Shown in pieces: positions 47,218 to 58,537 of a DNA stretch of 64,000 nt (positions are counted from its first letter, which is position 1; each line of letters starts with the position of its first letter). Source of the stretch: Gamsiella multidivaricata (lineage: Eukaryota > Mortierellomycota > Mortierellomycetes > Mortierellales > Mortierellaceae); NCBI RefSeq assembly GCF_025024155.1, contig NW_026251747.1, positions 124,001 through 188,000 on the forward strand, written 5' to 3'. A model generated the notes under the pieces. The model ran no database searches and was not told the DNA's origin. It saw nothing but the letters and a program-made list of their open reading frames with translations. The translations under genes and the position numbers were made by a program.

Positions 47218-48260
47218 TCAGTATCCGTCGCCTATTAATGTGGAGAGTGCCTTGGTCCCTTGAAGCGAATAATCATCTTCATCCGCGCCAGCTATTTCTT
47301 TGTCTTCTTCGTCTTCCGTCTCTGAATCAGTGGCCTCGAACTCCAAGGGAGAGGCTGGACTCTCGTCAAGGCATATTCGATCCTGAATAATACGCCGCTC
47401 TTCGTTCTGTGTTGAGAGTCTGACCAAGTCTTCCCAGACTTCGTCGCACTTGTCAAATCGTTCGTATAGATAGGATCTGGCCGCATCAAAATCGGATCCA
47501 TCGTTTATGTCCGCAACATAGCACTTTGTTGACCCCTATGCTTCTTCAATTGGATTGAGGTCTGGATGATAGGGAGGCAGCTACAGAATACGATAGCCAT
47601 ATCTTAAAGGGAGTAACGTTGTACTTAATCTAAAAGTTGAATAAGATATGCACGCCAATGTTCTTGACATCGCAATATATCTTACTTCTGGGCAATGACC
47701 TCTGAAGCAAGAGGAACCTTGTATTCTGGTCTCTTGGCTATCTCATACAGTTGCTTCTTGTTGAGCGTATTGAGCATATTGGCATTGGCGTTCATCTTCT
47801 GAAGCCGCTGATACAGCTCACTTCTACTGAGTTGAGAAAATGTCCTGTGCTTCTCAGGCTGACCGTCCTGCTCGGCCTCAGCATTCGCTGACTGTATCCT
47901 CGGTATTTCTTACGATGGTACTTGACAGTGTTCATGACAAATACAACTTCAGGAAACCCTAGATCCTCCTTGCAGTGGCGACGCAGCTCGCCCAGATACG
48001 TCTTGAAAACCTGCGCGTCCATACTCTCGTGATAATCACTTGTTCGTACGGCGTACCAGAATCCCAGTATTGAACCAGGACTGTTAAGAACAAAATGAAA
48101 GCAGAACATGCGTTCTTCTGACTGAGATGAAGCAATAAACGCATTTTAAACAAACATAGCCAACCTTGCTGTTGACATGGTCCTGGCTATAGTAGGATTC
48201 ATCTAAATACACAAACACGGCGTCCTTATACTTATTAGACCGTCGCTCTTGAAGATAGTA
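47218..48260 (-). pseudogene. Tc1/mariner-type transposase relic
   Basis: Broken minus-strand frames in the right order. VYLDESYYSQDHVNS (about 48215) carries the first Asp, and ESMDAQVFKTYLGELRRHCK with PEVVFVMNTVKYHRKKY (about 47960) carries the second block. Its usual DNAxYH core reads MNTVKYH, so the Asp is lost. LPPYHPDLNPIEEA (about 47560) is the diagnostic third block. A stop follows it, then a charged tail ends at 47218. Several frame changes and a lost catalytic residue make it dead. Confidence 0.75.
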
Positions 48261-48264
48261 CTAC

Positions 48265-48810
48265 CTATTGGTCTTTATATCCTCTGTCTCGACAAAATTC
48301 CTACTGTTCCCGACATCCTGATAACGGAACAAACGATGGAAACGCGCTGTAAAGCCCTGCCATCTGGACTCAATAGAGTCCTCAGTAACGTTGTAGAGCC
48401 GGGGGGGGGGGGAGGGGCGTAAAATCGAGGTGACGGACGCTGGCCCATTTTGTGTAATAGAGACTGAGGGTCTTGACATGGTCTCCGGATTTGCAGATCT
48501 TTGGATAGGCGTTGGTTCGTTTGTACTGGTAAAAGTGTAGACTTTCGTAGAGATAAGGAACCCAAGCGCTATTCCAGGTACGGTTGACACGGATGAGGGC
48601 CGCGATATCGCGCCTTGCCAGGCGGTTGGCGATTAAGTGAACAAGCTCTGGGATGGAGAGGACAACGTCCTGGAACATCTTTGGAGTAGTGTCTTGGAAC
48701 ACCTTTGGAGCAGTGTCAATGTTGTTGTCGTCCTTGGTCCATCTAGGACATAGATTCATCCAATTAGTTGCTTGAGCACGGTCTGGGGAGGTCGGTGCAA
48801 ACTTGGGCAT
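48265..48810 (-). pseudogene. truncated F-box protein gene
   Basis: From the ATG at 48810 (MPKFAPTSPDRAQ) the frame encodes an F-box (LSIPELVHLIANRLARRDI, then AALIRVNRTWNSAWVPYLYE) close to that of the intact gene at 49011. After KWASVRHLDF it enters a run of ten G bases (about 48402-48411), shifts frame, and the remaining sequence stops at about 48265 next to a mariner relic. The LRR part is missing. Confidence 0.75.
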
Positions 48811-49010
48811 GTTCTTCAGTGGATGAAAGGGCTGAAGAGAGACATTTGTGGCGATGTAGCAGTTCATTATACATCTGCCGGACTCATGCGGTGAGCCCAG
48901 CGGAGGTCAACCGACTCATCCCTCTCCGTTGCCACCACTATACCATCTTTTCATCCCTTTTCTTCCCTCCATTTCTCTTGTCTGCCTCTCTCCTCCCCTT
49001 CCTGTCAGCC
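48811..49010. promoter_or_regulatory. 200-bp divergent promoter between two F-box paralogs
   Basis: The gap separates the outward-facing ATGs of the truncated and intact F-box genes. Its right half is CT-rich (about 48925-49005), as in several promoters of this window. Function inferred from position. Confidence 0.4.
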
Positions 49011-50837
49011 ATGCCCAAGGCCAACAAAACCGCATCAAATCCTGCCCCAGGAGCCTTTCGCCGAAGTCTGCGGCCCAGAACATCCGATAACTACGTTGTC
49101 AACATCGACGCACCAAGGATCTCCCAGGATACCTTCTTCTCCATCCCTGAACTTCTACACCTCCTCGCCGAATATCTCACACAGAATGATCTAAAGGCCG
49201 CCATCCGCGTCAGCCGTGTCTGGAATACCATTTGGGTTCCCTATCTCTATGAAACGCTATTCTTCCGCAAGTATCGGCGGACCCGCAACTACCCCAAGAT
49301 GCATTCATATGGTCATCATGTCAAGAGTCTCGAGCTCATATCCGTAAAATGGAACAATCTCGATTTCCTTCTCAACTTTACCGCCAGCCTACACTCGCTC
49401 TTCCTCCGCAACACAAAATTGAGCACTTTGCAGCTTCAGGATCTCGCTGAGATAGCACCACAGCTTCGAGTTCTACATATCACCTTGGGGCAACGCTCGC
49501 CAAAGCCATTGGAGTGCCAGATGACTCCTGTGTCTGCATTCAAGCACCTGGAGGACTTTTACTGGAGTGCCCTGACAGATGTCCGCATCGACGATATCCT
49601 TTTCGTGCTTAAATCGTGTTCTCATCTCAAGTCACTGGCCTTGACAATCAACACACTGGTCGAGGAACTTGACGAGGCCAAAGTTGAGGAGATTGACGGC
49701 TTCAAAAACAGCAGCTTGATCGTCGATGTTGTGCCAGAGTTGGTCAAAGTGGACGATGCCGGCTGGGCAAGCACGTCACTCCGAGCGTTGAGCTGGGGCA
49801 ATGTGATGTTGGGACCACGACAATCCTGCTTGGACGACTCGAAACAACCACACCCTTGCATCCGCCGCCTCTTTCTGCACACACCAAATCTCAGAAAGGT
49901 CAAAATCAGTGGCAAGAACAACATCGGTGCTCAGGACTGGGACTGCATGTTCGAGAATCAAGCTAGCATCCAAGAGATCGAGCTTGCGTTGCGTTTCTTA
50001 GTATTCGAAGGCGGTTCTCGAGTCGGCGATTCGGGGTTCTTGAATGCCGTGTCAAAATCATGCCCAAACCTCAAAAAGTTTACTGCCAAGCATATATCAC
50101 CTACAACGGACGAGGCATTTGCGGGAGTGATGCGGGTCAACCACGGGCTTCAAAAGGTCAGCGTCAAATGTACGGAATTCGCAGACTTGGCCCTCCATCA
50201 ATTGGCACGCCTTCCTCAAATACTCACTTCAGCAGGGGCTTCGCATAGCCTTGTTGAACTCGATGTGGAGGGATGTCTTCAGATCACCAGCCGTAGTGCC
50301 ATCGAGATATTCGAGAACTGTCCTCTCCTGCGCAATTTGAACTTGTTGGGTACTCGAGCCGGTACAATCGAACTATTCAAGGGATGCAAGTCCTGGCCTT
50401 GTGCCAAGGTGTTGGAGAGGCTACGCATGGATATACAACCACTCGACTATCAACCCCGGCCGCGCAATGCAGGTTGGATGTTACCTGGACAAGTAGAGGT
50501 GCCTTCTCTTAATCCATACGCGCCTGTGGAGCAGGAGTTGATCAGGGAACGGCTGTACTCGCTCACTTCCCTCCTCGGTCTCGAACTCAAGGGTGACGCG
50601 ATGACATATGAAATCTTGGAGGACTTTTCGTTTGCGCCGAAACTTCAAAAGGCTATTCTGTGTGTTCCGTATAAGTCAAATGACTATAGAATGAATCGAG
50701 AAGCGAGAGAAATGGCCCTGGAGCGTGGCAAGGCATTGTTCCCGAACTGGATTGTGTGGGGTGGGGTCAGCTATGCCTCCTCGCGACTTACCAGTATGAT
50801 CACTGCCAATGTCAGTAGGGACACATTTGTATTCTAA
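49011..50837 (+). CDS. F-box/LRR protein
   Basis: Single-exon gene of 608 aa, a presumed substrate adaptor of SCF ubiquitin ligases. The F-box is at residues about 38-85 (FFSIPELLHLLAEYLTQNDL, then AAIRVSRVWNTIWVPYLYE). After it come irregular leucine-rich repeats through the rest of the protein (for example LHSLFLRNTKLSTLQLQDLA and LVELDVEGCLQITSRSAIEI). The start MPKANKTASNP is chosen over upstream in-frame codons because the paralog at 48810 begins in the same way (MPK). Large expanded F-box/LRR families are usual in Mortierella-like fungi. Substrate unknown. Confidence 0.85.
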   Translation: MPKANKTASNPAPGAFRRSLRPRTSDNYVVNIDAPRISQDTFFSIPELLHLLAEYLTQNDLKAAIRVSRVWNTIWVPYLYETLFFRKYRRTRNYPKMHSYGHHVKSLELISVKWNNLDFLLNFTASLHSLFLRNTKLSTLQLQDLAEIAPQLRVLHITLGQRSPKPLECQMTPVSAFKHLEDFYWSALTDVRIDDILFVLKSCSHLKSLALTINTLVEELDEAKVEEIDGFKNSSLIVDVVPELVKVDDAGWASTSLRALSWGNVMLGPRQSCLDDSKQPHPCIRRLFLHTPNLRKVKISGKNNIGAQDWDCMFENQASIQEIELALRFLVFEGGSRVGDSGFLNAVSKSCPNLKKFTAKHISPTTDEAFAGVMRVNHGLQKVSVKCTEFADLALHQLARLPQILTSAGASHSLVELDVEGCLQITSRSAIEIFENCPLLRNLNLLGTRAGTIELFKGCKSWPCAKVLERLRMDIQPLDYQPRPRNAGWMLPGQVEVPSLNPYAPVEQELIRERLYSLTSLLGLELKGDAMTYEILEDFSFAPKLQKAILCVPYKSNDYRMNREAREMALERGKALFPNWIVWGGVSYASSRLTSMITANVSRDTFVF

Positions 50838-51169
50838 GTATGATATAATTAATTAAAAAGCAAGCTTGTTTATAATAAACTATTTGTATAGTACAGCGCG
50901 GACTAAAACCATGGACGATACGATGTTGGCGCAATTCAAGAGTCCGAATCAAGGATCGCTTTCGTTCGCGATGGTCAATGTGCACATCGCACAGGCCTTG
51001 GATGACTATCCTTTTTGCGGCCGCTTAAACTTCTATAATACCTCCGCCCATTGTTACTTCCCTCTTTTTATTCCATTTTCGGTTTCCAAAGGTGTCTGTG
51101 AAAACAGAAAGCAACACTGTCGACAGCGCGCCGCTCAGGATACTCGTTGAGATGATCATTCCGATCTCC

Positions 51170-51650
51170 TAGCTCATATACGTCATCGCCCGTGACCTAT
51201 CCCAACACGATCTCGCAATCGCTATCCATGCCAGTCGTACCTGGAATGCCGTCCGGAACCCCTATCTTTACGAAAAGCTCCCCGCTAGCCATTGCAATGG
51301 TGACAGGTATCCAGGGCTTCACATATACGGCCGACATGTCAGAGCCTTCATACTGGATACAAAACATGGATCATTTCCATCTCCCTGAGTATATCTCCAA
51401 CTTTTCAATCGCTCTTCCTCCGCTGCGTGAGCCATCGCGCCTAGTGTCTTAAGAGGATCGCCCGCTTAAGTTTCGCCCGCATAGGTACCACAACTTTGGG
51501 TCCCATTAAATGGCAGGGGAAAATGGCTAAGAGGTATGGCAAAGGTTTGTCTCCAAATTGGATTGTTGGGGTCAGTGTACTGTAGACCTCGGGGAGCGTG
51601 TGCAGGGTTAGGGTGAATAAGTGGCGGGATAGTAAAACGAGGACGCGTTG
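51170..51650 (+). pseudogene. F-box gene fragment with internal deletion
   Basis: The plus strand at about 51180-51350 reads a third copy of the F-box core (DLSQHDLAIAIHASRTWNAV, then RNPYLYEKL). At about 51522-51580 KRYGKGLSPNWIVG matches the C-terminal part of the intact gene (ERGKALFPNWIVW). Almost all LRR sequence between is missing and frames are broken. Confidence 0.65.
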
Positions 51651-52720
51651 TTGTACTTTTATTTCTTTTTTGGCGGGCCATCTTATTTGAAAGACAAAGA
51701 TCGTCCAGCATCGGAACAACCACAATGTGCACAGCAATAAAAACATGAAATGCTGTTGACTCATATCTAACCTACCACTGTCTTGGCTCAAAACTCGATT
51801 AATGAAAGCTACATACTTTTGCATGCGCTACCGACATTAGCTATCTCTCCAATATCTGCTCCATCGTTGACAATTTTGTGTCCCCGCACCGACAATGGCA
51901 TATCAATGAAATATGGGTTTTGAACGCCATGCCGAAACCAGGTCTAAAAGAAATGAATGTCAGAAACATGGTCAAACCCACATGGCATTTGAGAAGAGCT
52001 CAGTCAAATGAACTCTCCAACACCCTATCCTCCTCGTCGAATATGTACTTTGTCGAGCAGACTGGATCGATGCTACACAGGCTCGCATAACTGGGCCTCG
52101 TTGTTGGTTGGAGAGGATAAATTTCCTCCTTTTCCCCACCCACCTGCACAAATTACATTGTCGACGCTTTAGGTTTTCTCTTCTGCTTGACCTATCGCCG
52201 GTGCTCGAGACCATTATTCAAGCAAGAAGCTGTCTCCTTCTGTAGCGAACATTACATTACTTCTCAGATCGATGTTTTATTATTCTCCCCACAATCCAAG
52301 GTGACATCTTTCGGAACCATTGGCCTACTTAATGGGAAGTATACATGTCCTGGCCGCACTCAAAAAGTGTGTAACGACACCCACCGTTTGAAAAACATCA
52401 GCGCATTGCATTAAAGCATCAATCATAGTAAACCCATTAATGTTATACATGAAGCACAGCAACAGTGGTCTTGTAGGATTAAAGAGTAGAATATGTTCAG
52501 ACGGTGCTCTGGCTGTGTGTTCATGTTACTTGTGCGCACTGCGAGGACACACCCTGGGGTGTTGAAGAACGTCACTCGACGCGTCCACCTTCATTTTGAT
52601 TTTCGTTTGTTTACATTTTGACGCGTTGCCTTCCATTCAAAATTCTCCCACGGGCGGCTGTCCTCTTTTCTCACACTCTTCTCCACCCTTCCAAACCAAA
52701 CACCCACCGATGCACTCGTA
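51651..52720. other. non-coding stretch
   Basis: Only short open frames of no recognisable content. Confidence 0.5.
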
Positions 52721-52725
52721 CCAAA

Positions 52726-55053
52726 ATGCCCTCCGTTACTCGATGCTATGGCCAGGCAGTATCACCCAGGTATGTTACGACACTCATGAGGTTGCTCATT
52801 GTGCTTTTGCTCATTATGTTTGTGCCTGTGGTTGCAGGATGTTCTCTTCTAGCCTACTGGGGCTGTGCGTGTCTGTCCTAGTGTCTGAGCCCACTTTGTA
52901 TATTTCTCGCATGTTTAGGCTGCTTCGCCTATCATGTCCACTACAACCTGCATCAGCAGCAGCGCAGTAGGACCACAGCGATGACCACAGCGATGACCAG
53001 TCGAGTCCCCAAAGGTATGTTCCTGGTGTTCTTTCCTTGCAAAGTGGCACGGCTTGTCTTTCTTTTCTTTTTTTGTCTGTGCCTGGCGCTTGGTGCCTTG
53101 TACCTGATGGTTCTGTACCTGGTACCATAGATTGTGTCTGTGTCTGTGACTCGATACTCATATCGCGGTCTCTTTCTGCATTTGTTTTTGTGTGTCAACA
53201 CCTCTTTTCTAGCAAGAAGAGATTCGCTCCTCCAGTCCACCATATCAGCCTGTCAGTTACAGCAACGACAGGTACAGCATGGCCCAGTCCACCGGGACTC
53301 GCCATGGTCAAGAAGAGCGAGTCAGGTGGCCACAAAGGTATGTTTGACATGCGCCGTTTGGTGCTGCTGTACTAGGAGTTGACTTTGGCGCCTGTGTCCC
53401 TTTTCTCCCACACTCACACACTGGCTGTCCTCTTGTCTTCTGCTATCTGAACTGCTTCTCCTCTAGCCACTGGCCTCTATCTCTGCCAGTCTCGGCTGAG
53501 AAGAGGCCCAGGCTCGCCCCACCTAACCTAGTGGGCGAGCCAGACTCGTCAGGCCGTGGCATACCCGTCAGCCCCGTCAAGCGAACCAAGCCAATCAAGA
53601 AAACGAAAACATACAAAGCTAAGTACTCTCCATCCCCTTCCCCCTCCACCGCCCCACTCAACCCTCCCACCGCCTTCCCCATCGTCAATGATTGCCCTTA
53701 CCCCATCTAAAAATAACTCCTCCCTTGGAGTGTCTCTGCGCACTTGGTCCCTCTCGCATGGGTCCTCTCGCGGTCCAGTGACCCCGAGGCTGAGGGGCTG
53801 TTGATCCCAGCTGAGATTGGGTGCCTGCTGTGCTGGTCGCCCAGTGCTGCACCCTAGCCGGCTCTCTCCTGTCCACCCTCCTTGTTCCTGGGGTCAAACC
53901 AAGGCATTTACTTCTTGCTGTGTCCAGGGATTCTATAGATCGTCGACGTGCCCGTGCTCTCTCTTGCTCGCCCGGTTGGATGCACGGCCTGATGCTGAGA
54001 CAGCGTCCCCGCCGTTTTCCCCGATCCTGGACTTGATCCAGGTTCATCGTCCTGGGGGGACTCGACCACGGTCGTGTGAAGGGACACTCGCCGACACATA
54101 GGCCAGCTGACTGTGAAGCTCGGAGCGAAGACGTCATGGTCAAGGAATGTCCAGCAGTCCTGATCCTAGTAAAGGACTCTGGAACAGACCTTCGGCAGAG
54201 ATGGTTTCGTCTTTGAGGCAGCACACTGGCGGACCCATGGTCGGCAAACTGCTATGACAGATGGAAGACGAAGGTACGTTTGCGCGTGTCCTCTTGGATA
54301 AAGAGATGTATGTGTGCTGAGTGCAGCACGCAGAAAACAGTAATATACTGACACACTATTTAACTGGTCCATTCGTGGTAGCGGCAATGTCTCGGCAAGA
54401 TCAGGCCTAGTAATGCTCCCCAGCTGGGCAGCGAGAGGGAGAGAGCGCGTCGGTCGACCAAGGGTCCCAGTTCTAGGGTGGACACATGCAAAGAGGTAAG
54501 TGCGCCATGGGTTCAAGGTAGAGGTGGAGCGGGTAGAGAGGAGGCAGGGGCAGTGCTGTCAGTGACCGCACAGCAGACCATCCTCTCTCAGCTGAGGGGA
54601 GACGGCCCCGAACCCTCGGGGTTTGGTGGTCGCGAGGTTGGGTCCTCTGCGGGGGATGACCAGTGTGTATGGACACAAGAGGGAGAGGGCGAATGGGGTA
54701 AAGTCATAGACGATGGGGAAGAATGGTGAGGGGGGATAGCAAAACGAGTGCGGGCGGAGTGCAATGGATGGGGGGCTAGGAAAGGGTTGATGGGAGAGCA
54801 CAGGAGGAGCAAAGGAGAGGAAGGGCAGGCGGCGACAGATGTATAAAAACACCGAAAAAAAAAGAAAAAAAAAAGAAAAAGGCAAGAAAAAAAAAGAAAA
54901 AAAAAAAGAAAAAAAAAAAGAAAAAAAAAAGAAAAAAAAAAAGAAAAAAAAAAAGAAAAAAAAAAAGAAAAAAAAAAGAAAAAAAAAAAGAAAAAGAAAA
55001 AGAAAAAGAAAAAGAAAAAGAAAAAGAAAAAGAAAAAGAAAAAGAAAAAGAAA

Positions 55054-55091
<38 letters not shown>

Positions 55092-55523
55092 AAAAGAAAG
55101 AAAAAGAGGAGGAGGATGAGGAAGACAGAAGGAAGGAAGAAAGTTGAGGTCCAGAAAGAAGCACAAAAGGAGCAAAGGAGAAGGACAGAGTGGCGCCAGC
55201 ATCACCATACTCAAGTCGAGCTGTAACCGTAACCGCCTGCAAGGTAAGCGCTATTCCTCTGCATATGGATTCATTCATGGTGCTGCGAGTCTCGATCTAC
55301 TTGCTCACAGGGCTTTTTTCTTTTGTGCTGGACACTAGACAGTGCATCGAAGCCCCAGCAGCCGGGTCGCAGGCCACAGGCCTCCCCATTCGATCGCTTT
55401 GAGAGCAGCATCAAGGCCCGTGAACGACGATGACATCGACATCGACAGCGACATTGACATCCAGAGCAGTATCAAACACCCGAAAACGACAGTCGTAAAA
55501 AAAAAAAAAAAAAAAAAAAAAGC
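52726..55523 (+). CDS. unresolved multi-exon low-complexity gene
   Basis: Several short plus-strand stretches look like exons with good splice sites. One begins at the ATG at 52726 (MPSVTRCYGQAVSP, donor GTATGT). Others end at about 53010, 53336 and 54273 with AAAG|GTATGT-type donors. One is basic (KRPRLAPPNLVGEPDSSG, then PVSPVKRTKPIKKTKTYK) at about 53500-53620, nuclear-protein-like. A final one at about 55340 ends either with FDRFESSIKARERR or a Lys run. I could not chain these into one frame, and a polypurine repeat interrupts them. The strand and the presence of a gene are likely; the boundaries are not established. Confidence 0.3.
54855..55116 (+). repeat. 260-bp polypurine (GAAAAA)n tract
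   Basis: The plus strand is almost pure A and G with a GAAAAA hexanucleotide core, most regular at about 54990-55075. The opposite strand is polypyrimidine. All open frames across it are artefacts of the repeat unless it lies in an exon. Confidence 0.95.
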
Positions 55524-56654
55524 ATAGGCAGCAGCAGCGACAATGGCACTGAAGCAGGCGCAGGAGCGATAGACAGAGCAAAGTTCAAGATGGAGACGAA
55601 TAGAACTACAGAGCAATAGTCAAGAGGGCTTAACGTCCGGAGTAATCGATTCCAAAATGGTGCATTCGACGGAGCTGCAGTTGATTTCAGGACGTCGTGA
55701 AAACTATACAACACATATCGCAGGCTCTTGTTCGCCCAGACACTAATCGTTACTGTAGTGGCCATTACACAATACAATGCCCTTGAATAAAGCACAGACT
55801 CCGAAGTAAAAAAAAAGAAAAAAATGGAACCAAGTAAACGGCTCTTCAGAAAAGCGTAGCCATCTGCTACCTTTTACAAGAAAATATAGGAAGAGTTTTT
55901 GATGGGCAAAGGAATACAACATACGCTTCATAGCACTTTGGCACAAAGAAGCACGGAACGTTGCCTCAACTCCAGAGAAAGGACACTTCTCCGGTTCTCT
56001 CTTTATCTCAAAGTGATTTGGTTGGGTCAGAAATCGAAGCACACAACCAGACGCCATTACAAAACTAAAATAGAAGTAATGGGGAAATGCGCCTTTGCAA
56101 TAGAAAGTTGGGGATAATGGACCCACAGTCAGCCTGCGGCAGCCTGGCAACAACATGGCGACCTTGTTTTTGATAAGTGCAGTGAATAAAGACCGAAGAG
56201 AAGAGAAGGGAGGGAGGGAGCATAAAGGGTCGACAATAGATGTCGGACGCGATCTCTGTAGCTTTGCTACAACTCTCTAAGAGTCGAGCCAATTTTTGTG
56301 GGGAGGAGTGTGTTGGGCACAGCAATGGATCTATCTCCAAACACGGGCAGCGTATAAAATGCTTGCCCATTCGTTTTTTTTTTTAAGCTGTAGTAGTAGT
56401 AGCATTTTTCATAAAGTGCTTTCATACTCTTCAAGCTTGCCTTGATGCGACAAATGCCGCTCAGTTTAGTAAATAATTCAGGTTTATGAAGGTATTCAAA
56501 GTGGAACGGAGAAGACCTTGAATTTTATGGAGTCCAAGTCAAAGATATCAGAGTTCCTGATAACTGCACTTGGCGGTAGCCGGGAAGATGCTGATTGGTC
56601 TCCAGGGAGTATAGCCTTCATCGGAGCAGAGCCTCCAAGGTAAAAAACAGAGTC
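55524..56654. other. non-coding stretch
   Basis: No recognisable gene on either strand; includes a T run at about 56374-56383. Confidence 0.5.
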
Positions 56655-56933
56655 CTACCGCGCTTCAGCATTACCTTCTCGGCCTGACAATACATCCCGA
56701 TAGTATTTCGTCCCCAGCGGCACATGCAGAGGTTTGGCGCAAAACGAAAATTTACAGATCATAACACCACCCTGGAGTTCTAGATCGACCATGAATATAA
56801 ATAAGCAGAGGCCCTTCTTAATCGGCTGTTCTTCCTTCGTCGTATACAGCCTGTTTGGAGGCACGGCTTGCATGGCACCGGAAGGTAGAGGCCGATGATC
56901 GAGTGCTTTGATATCAACACGCAGTTCCTGCAT
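56655..56933 (-). pseudogene. C-terminal fragment of an F-box/LRR gene
   Basis: The minus-strand frame (LRVDIKALDHRPLPSGAM, later VDLELQGGVMICKFSFCAKP) aligns in order with the end of the intact F-box/LRR protein (LRMDIQPLDYQPRP and LGLELKGDAMTYEILEDFSF). The N-terminal part, including the F-box, is absent. It is a fourth family member in this 8.7-kb stretch. Confidence 0.55.
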
Positions 56934-57705
56934 GATATATGGGCGGGGCTTCTTCCCTATAAAACGACTGGTGACTCTTGCTGTTGTTCCCCCCGAGCTG
57001 AGCCTGCGTAAGAACCCACTGTTCTCTATCTGGGTGCATCCCTTCCTTCTCGCTCAACACCACCTTTCCCTGGAGATGGTCCACCAGGCGACTGTCTGCT
57101 CTCCTCGCCACCGTCGTAACCTCCTCTTGGGGCTGTTGTCTCACAAAGCCCTTGGCCTCACCTCCTATCTGGACCCCGGCTTCCTTCATCCTCGCGCATA
57201 TGGTTGTAGAGCCGGAGGGGGAGGGGATAGCATTCGAATTGGGGGAGCGTCTTTGTCACGTGCAAGCTAGCGGCTAGTCACGACACGCCTTGTTGCGCGC
57301 TGTGCCATACTAGATCCCCCCTGAATTGACGCTTTATTTGCAATGTTTCAAAGAGAACGCGACGATCATGATCACGGAGGTTACATCGAGATAGGTATGC
57401 GCATGGTCACTATTAATATTCGGGTAAAGATGCACAAGCACAGGTACTAAAGGATAGATCTACGACGCCATTTTTCTCGCGATACATCAAGAACAATATT
57501 CTTCACAAAAGATATCTTTCTTTATTCATGTTTATATTATCATAAACAACGGACTACATAATATATACACAAACCCTTTTCTTGACCCAATTGATCTAAA
57601 CTGAAAGTGCGTTTTCAATGCAAACAGCCTGTACGGAATGGAAAGAATAAGAGCCGGTTAACAACATAATTCATACAGTTGTTTTAATCGTCAAGGTGCT
57701 CTCTT
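56934..57705. other. non-coding stretch
   Basis: Includes C-rich and G-rich patches (about 57200-57245) but no supported gene. Confidence 0.45.
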
Positions 57706-58443
57706 TTATGGAGTTGCATCAGTAGGAACAATTGAAAATGTATTTTTGATAATCATGAATATTGAGTCATGATCCCTAATGTTCTCATCATATGCAGTGT
57801 ATTCGGTGTAGAAAGAAGGGCGTGAATGAGAAGCGAGTTGGTGTTGGTACGCACCTTCTAGACCGATTGCTTGCGGTCGGTTTCCTGCGACGATGTCGTC
57901 AAATGAAATGCTGTACAGACAGAAAATAAGCGATTGAACAATAGTTAGCATCGATACATCGTTCACATGTCCCTTTCTGCGTAGGTACGACAAAGCGTCG
58001 CCTGCTGAAAAATCAGAAAACTTGTGGAAAATTTGTCTCATCGGCTTGCGAAGGCCTCTGAAGTAGCAAATATATATTCAAACATCATGGTAAGGGTGCA
58101 GCTGACGACGACTCGGGATCAGACGTGTTGGCGCAGGATAGTATTCTTACCATGGCTGCTGCAATAAAGACAGGGAACTAATGAAGGACAGAAGGAGGTG
58201 AGATGTGATGAGGAAGGTGATCAGGACGAAAGAAAAAAGATCTGATCTGCCGTCTTTTTATGCAGCTCGAAAACAAACAAACATCACGGGGGCACATCGG
58301 TGGGCCGTTAAGGGTTCAATTGCGCCAGGAACCCAGACACCTCTCGCTTCACTCCGCATTCTTCGTCCCATTTCCTCCATCGCCATTCCCTCAATAAAAG
58401 GCTGCACTCTACCAGCAAAGGTATCGAGGCTACGCTGAGACAT
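57706..58443 (-). CDS. small multi-exon gene, unknown product
   Basis: Three protein-like minus-strand stretches with plausible splice sites. The first starts at the ATG at 58443 (MSQRSLDTFAGRVQPFIEG), the second is at about 58061-57965 (GLRKPMRQIFHKFSDFSAGD, then ALSYLRRKGHVN), and the third at about 57905-57850 (DDIVAGNRPQAIG). The C-terminus would lie at or above 57706. A phase-consistent chain was not found, so the exon structure is open. It is head to head with the uridine-kinase-like gene, with 94 bp between the ATGs. No family recognised; a mitochondrial protein is possible from the basic helix but unproven. Confidence 0.35.
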
Positions 58444-58537
58444 GTTTCCTATGTATTAATTGTTGCGACGACAGGCTATCTCACCTTATTATCTTTACGA
58501 ACCAAGTTCAAACTGAACATTTTCAGCCAACGACGCC
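58444..58537. promoter_or_regulatory. 94-bp divergent promoter
   Basis: A short gap between the outward ATGs of the unknown gene and the uridine-kinase-like gene. Role inferred from arrangement. Confidence 0.35.

Noticed and set aside
54588..55278. Long Phe- or Lys-rich open frames
   Set aside because: They are translations of the GAAAAA polypurine tract and carry no other protein character.
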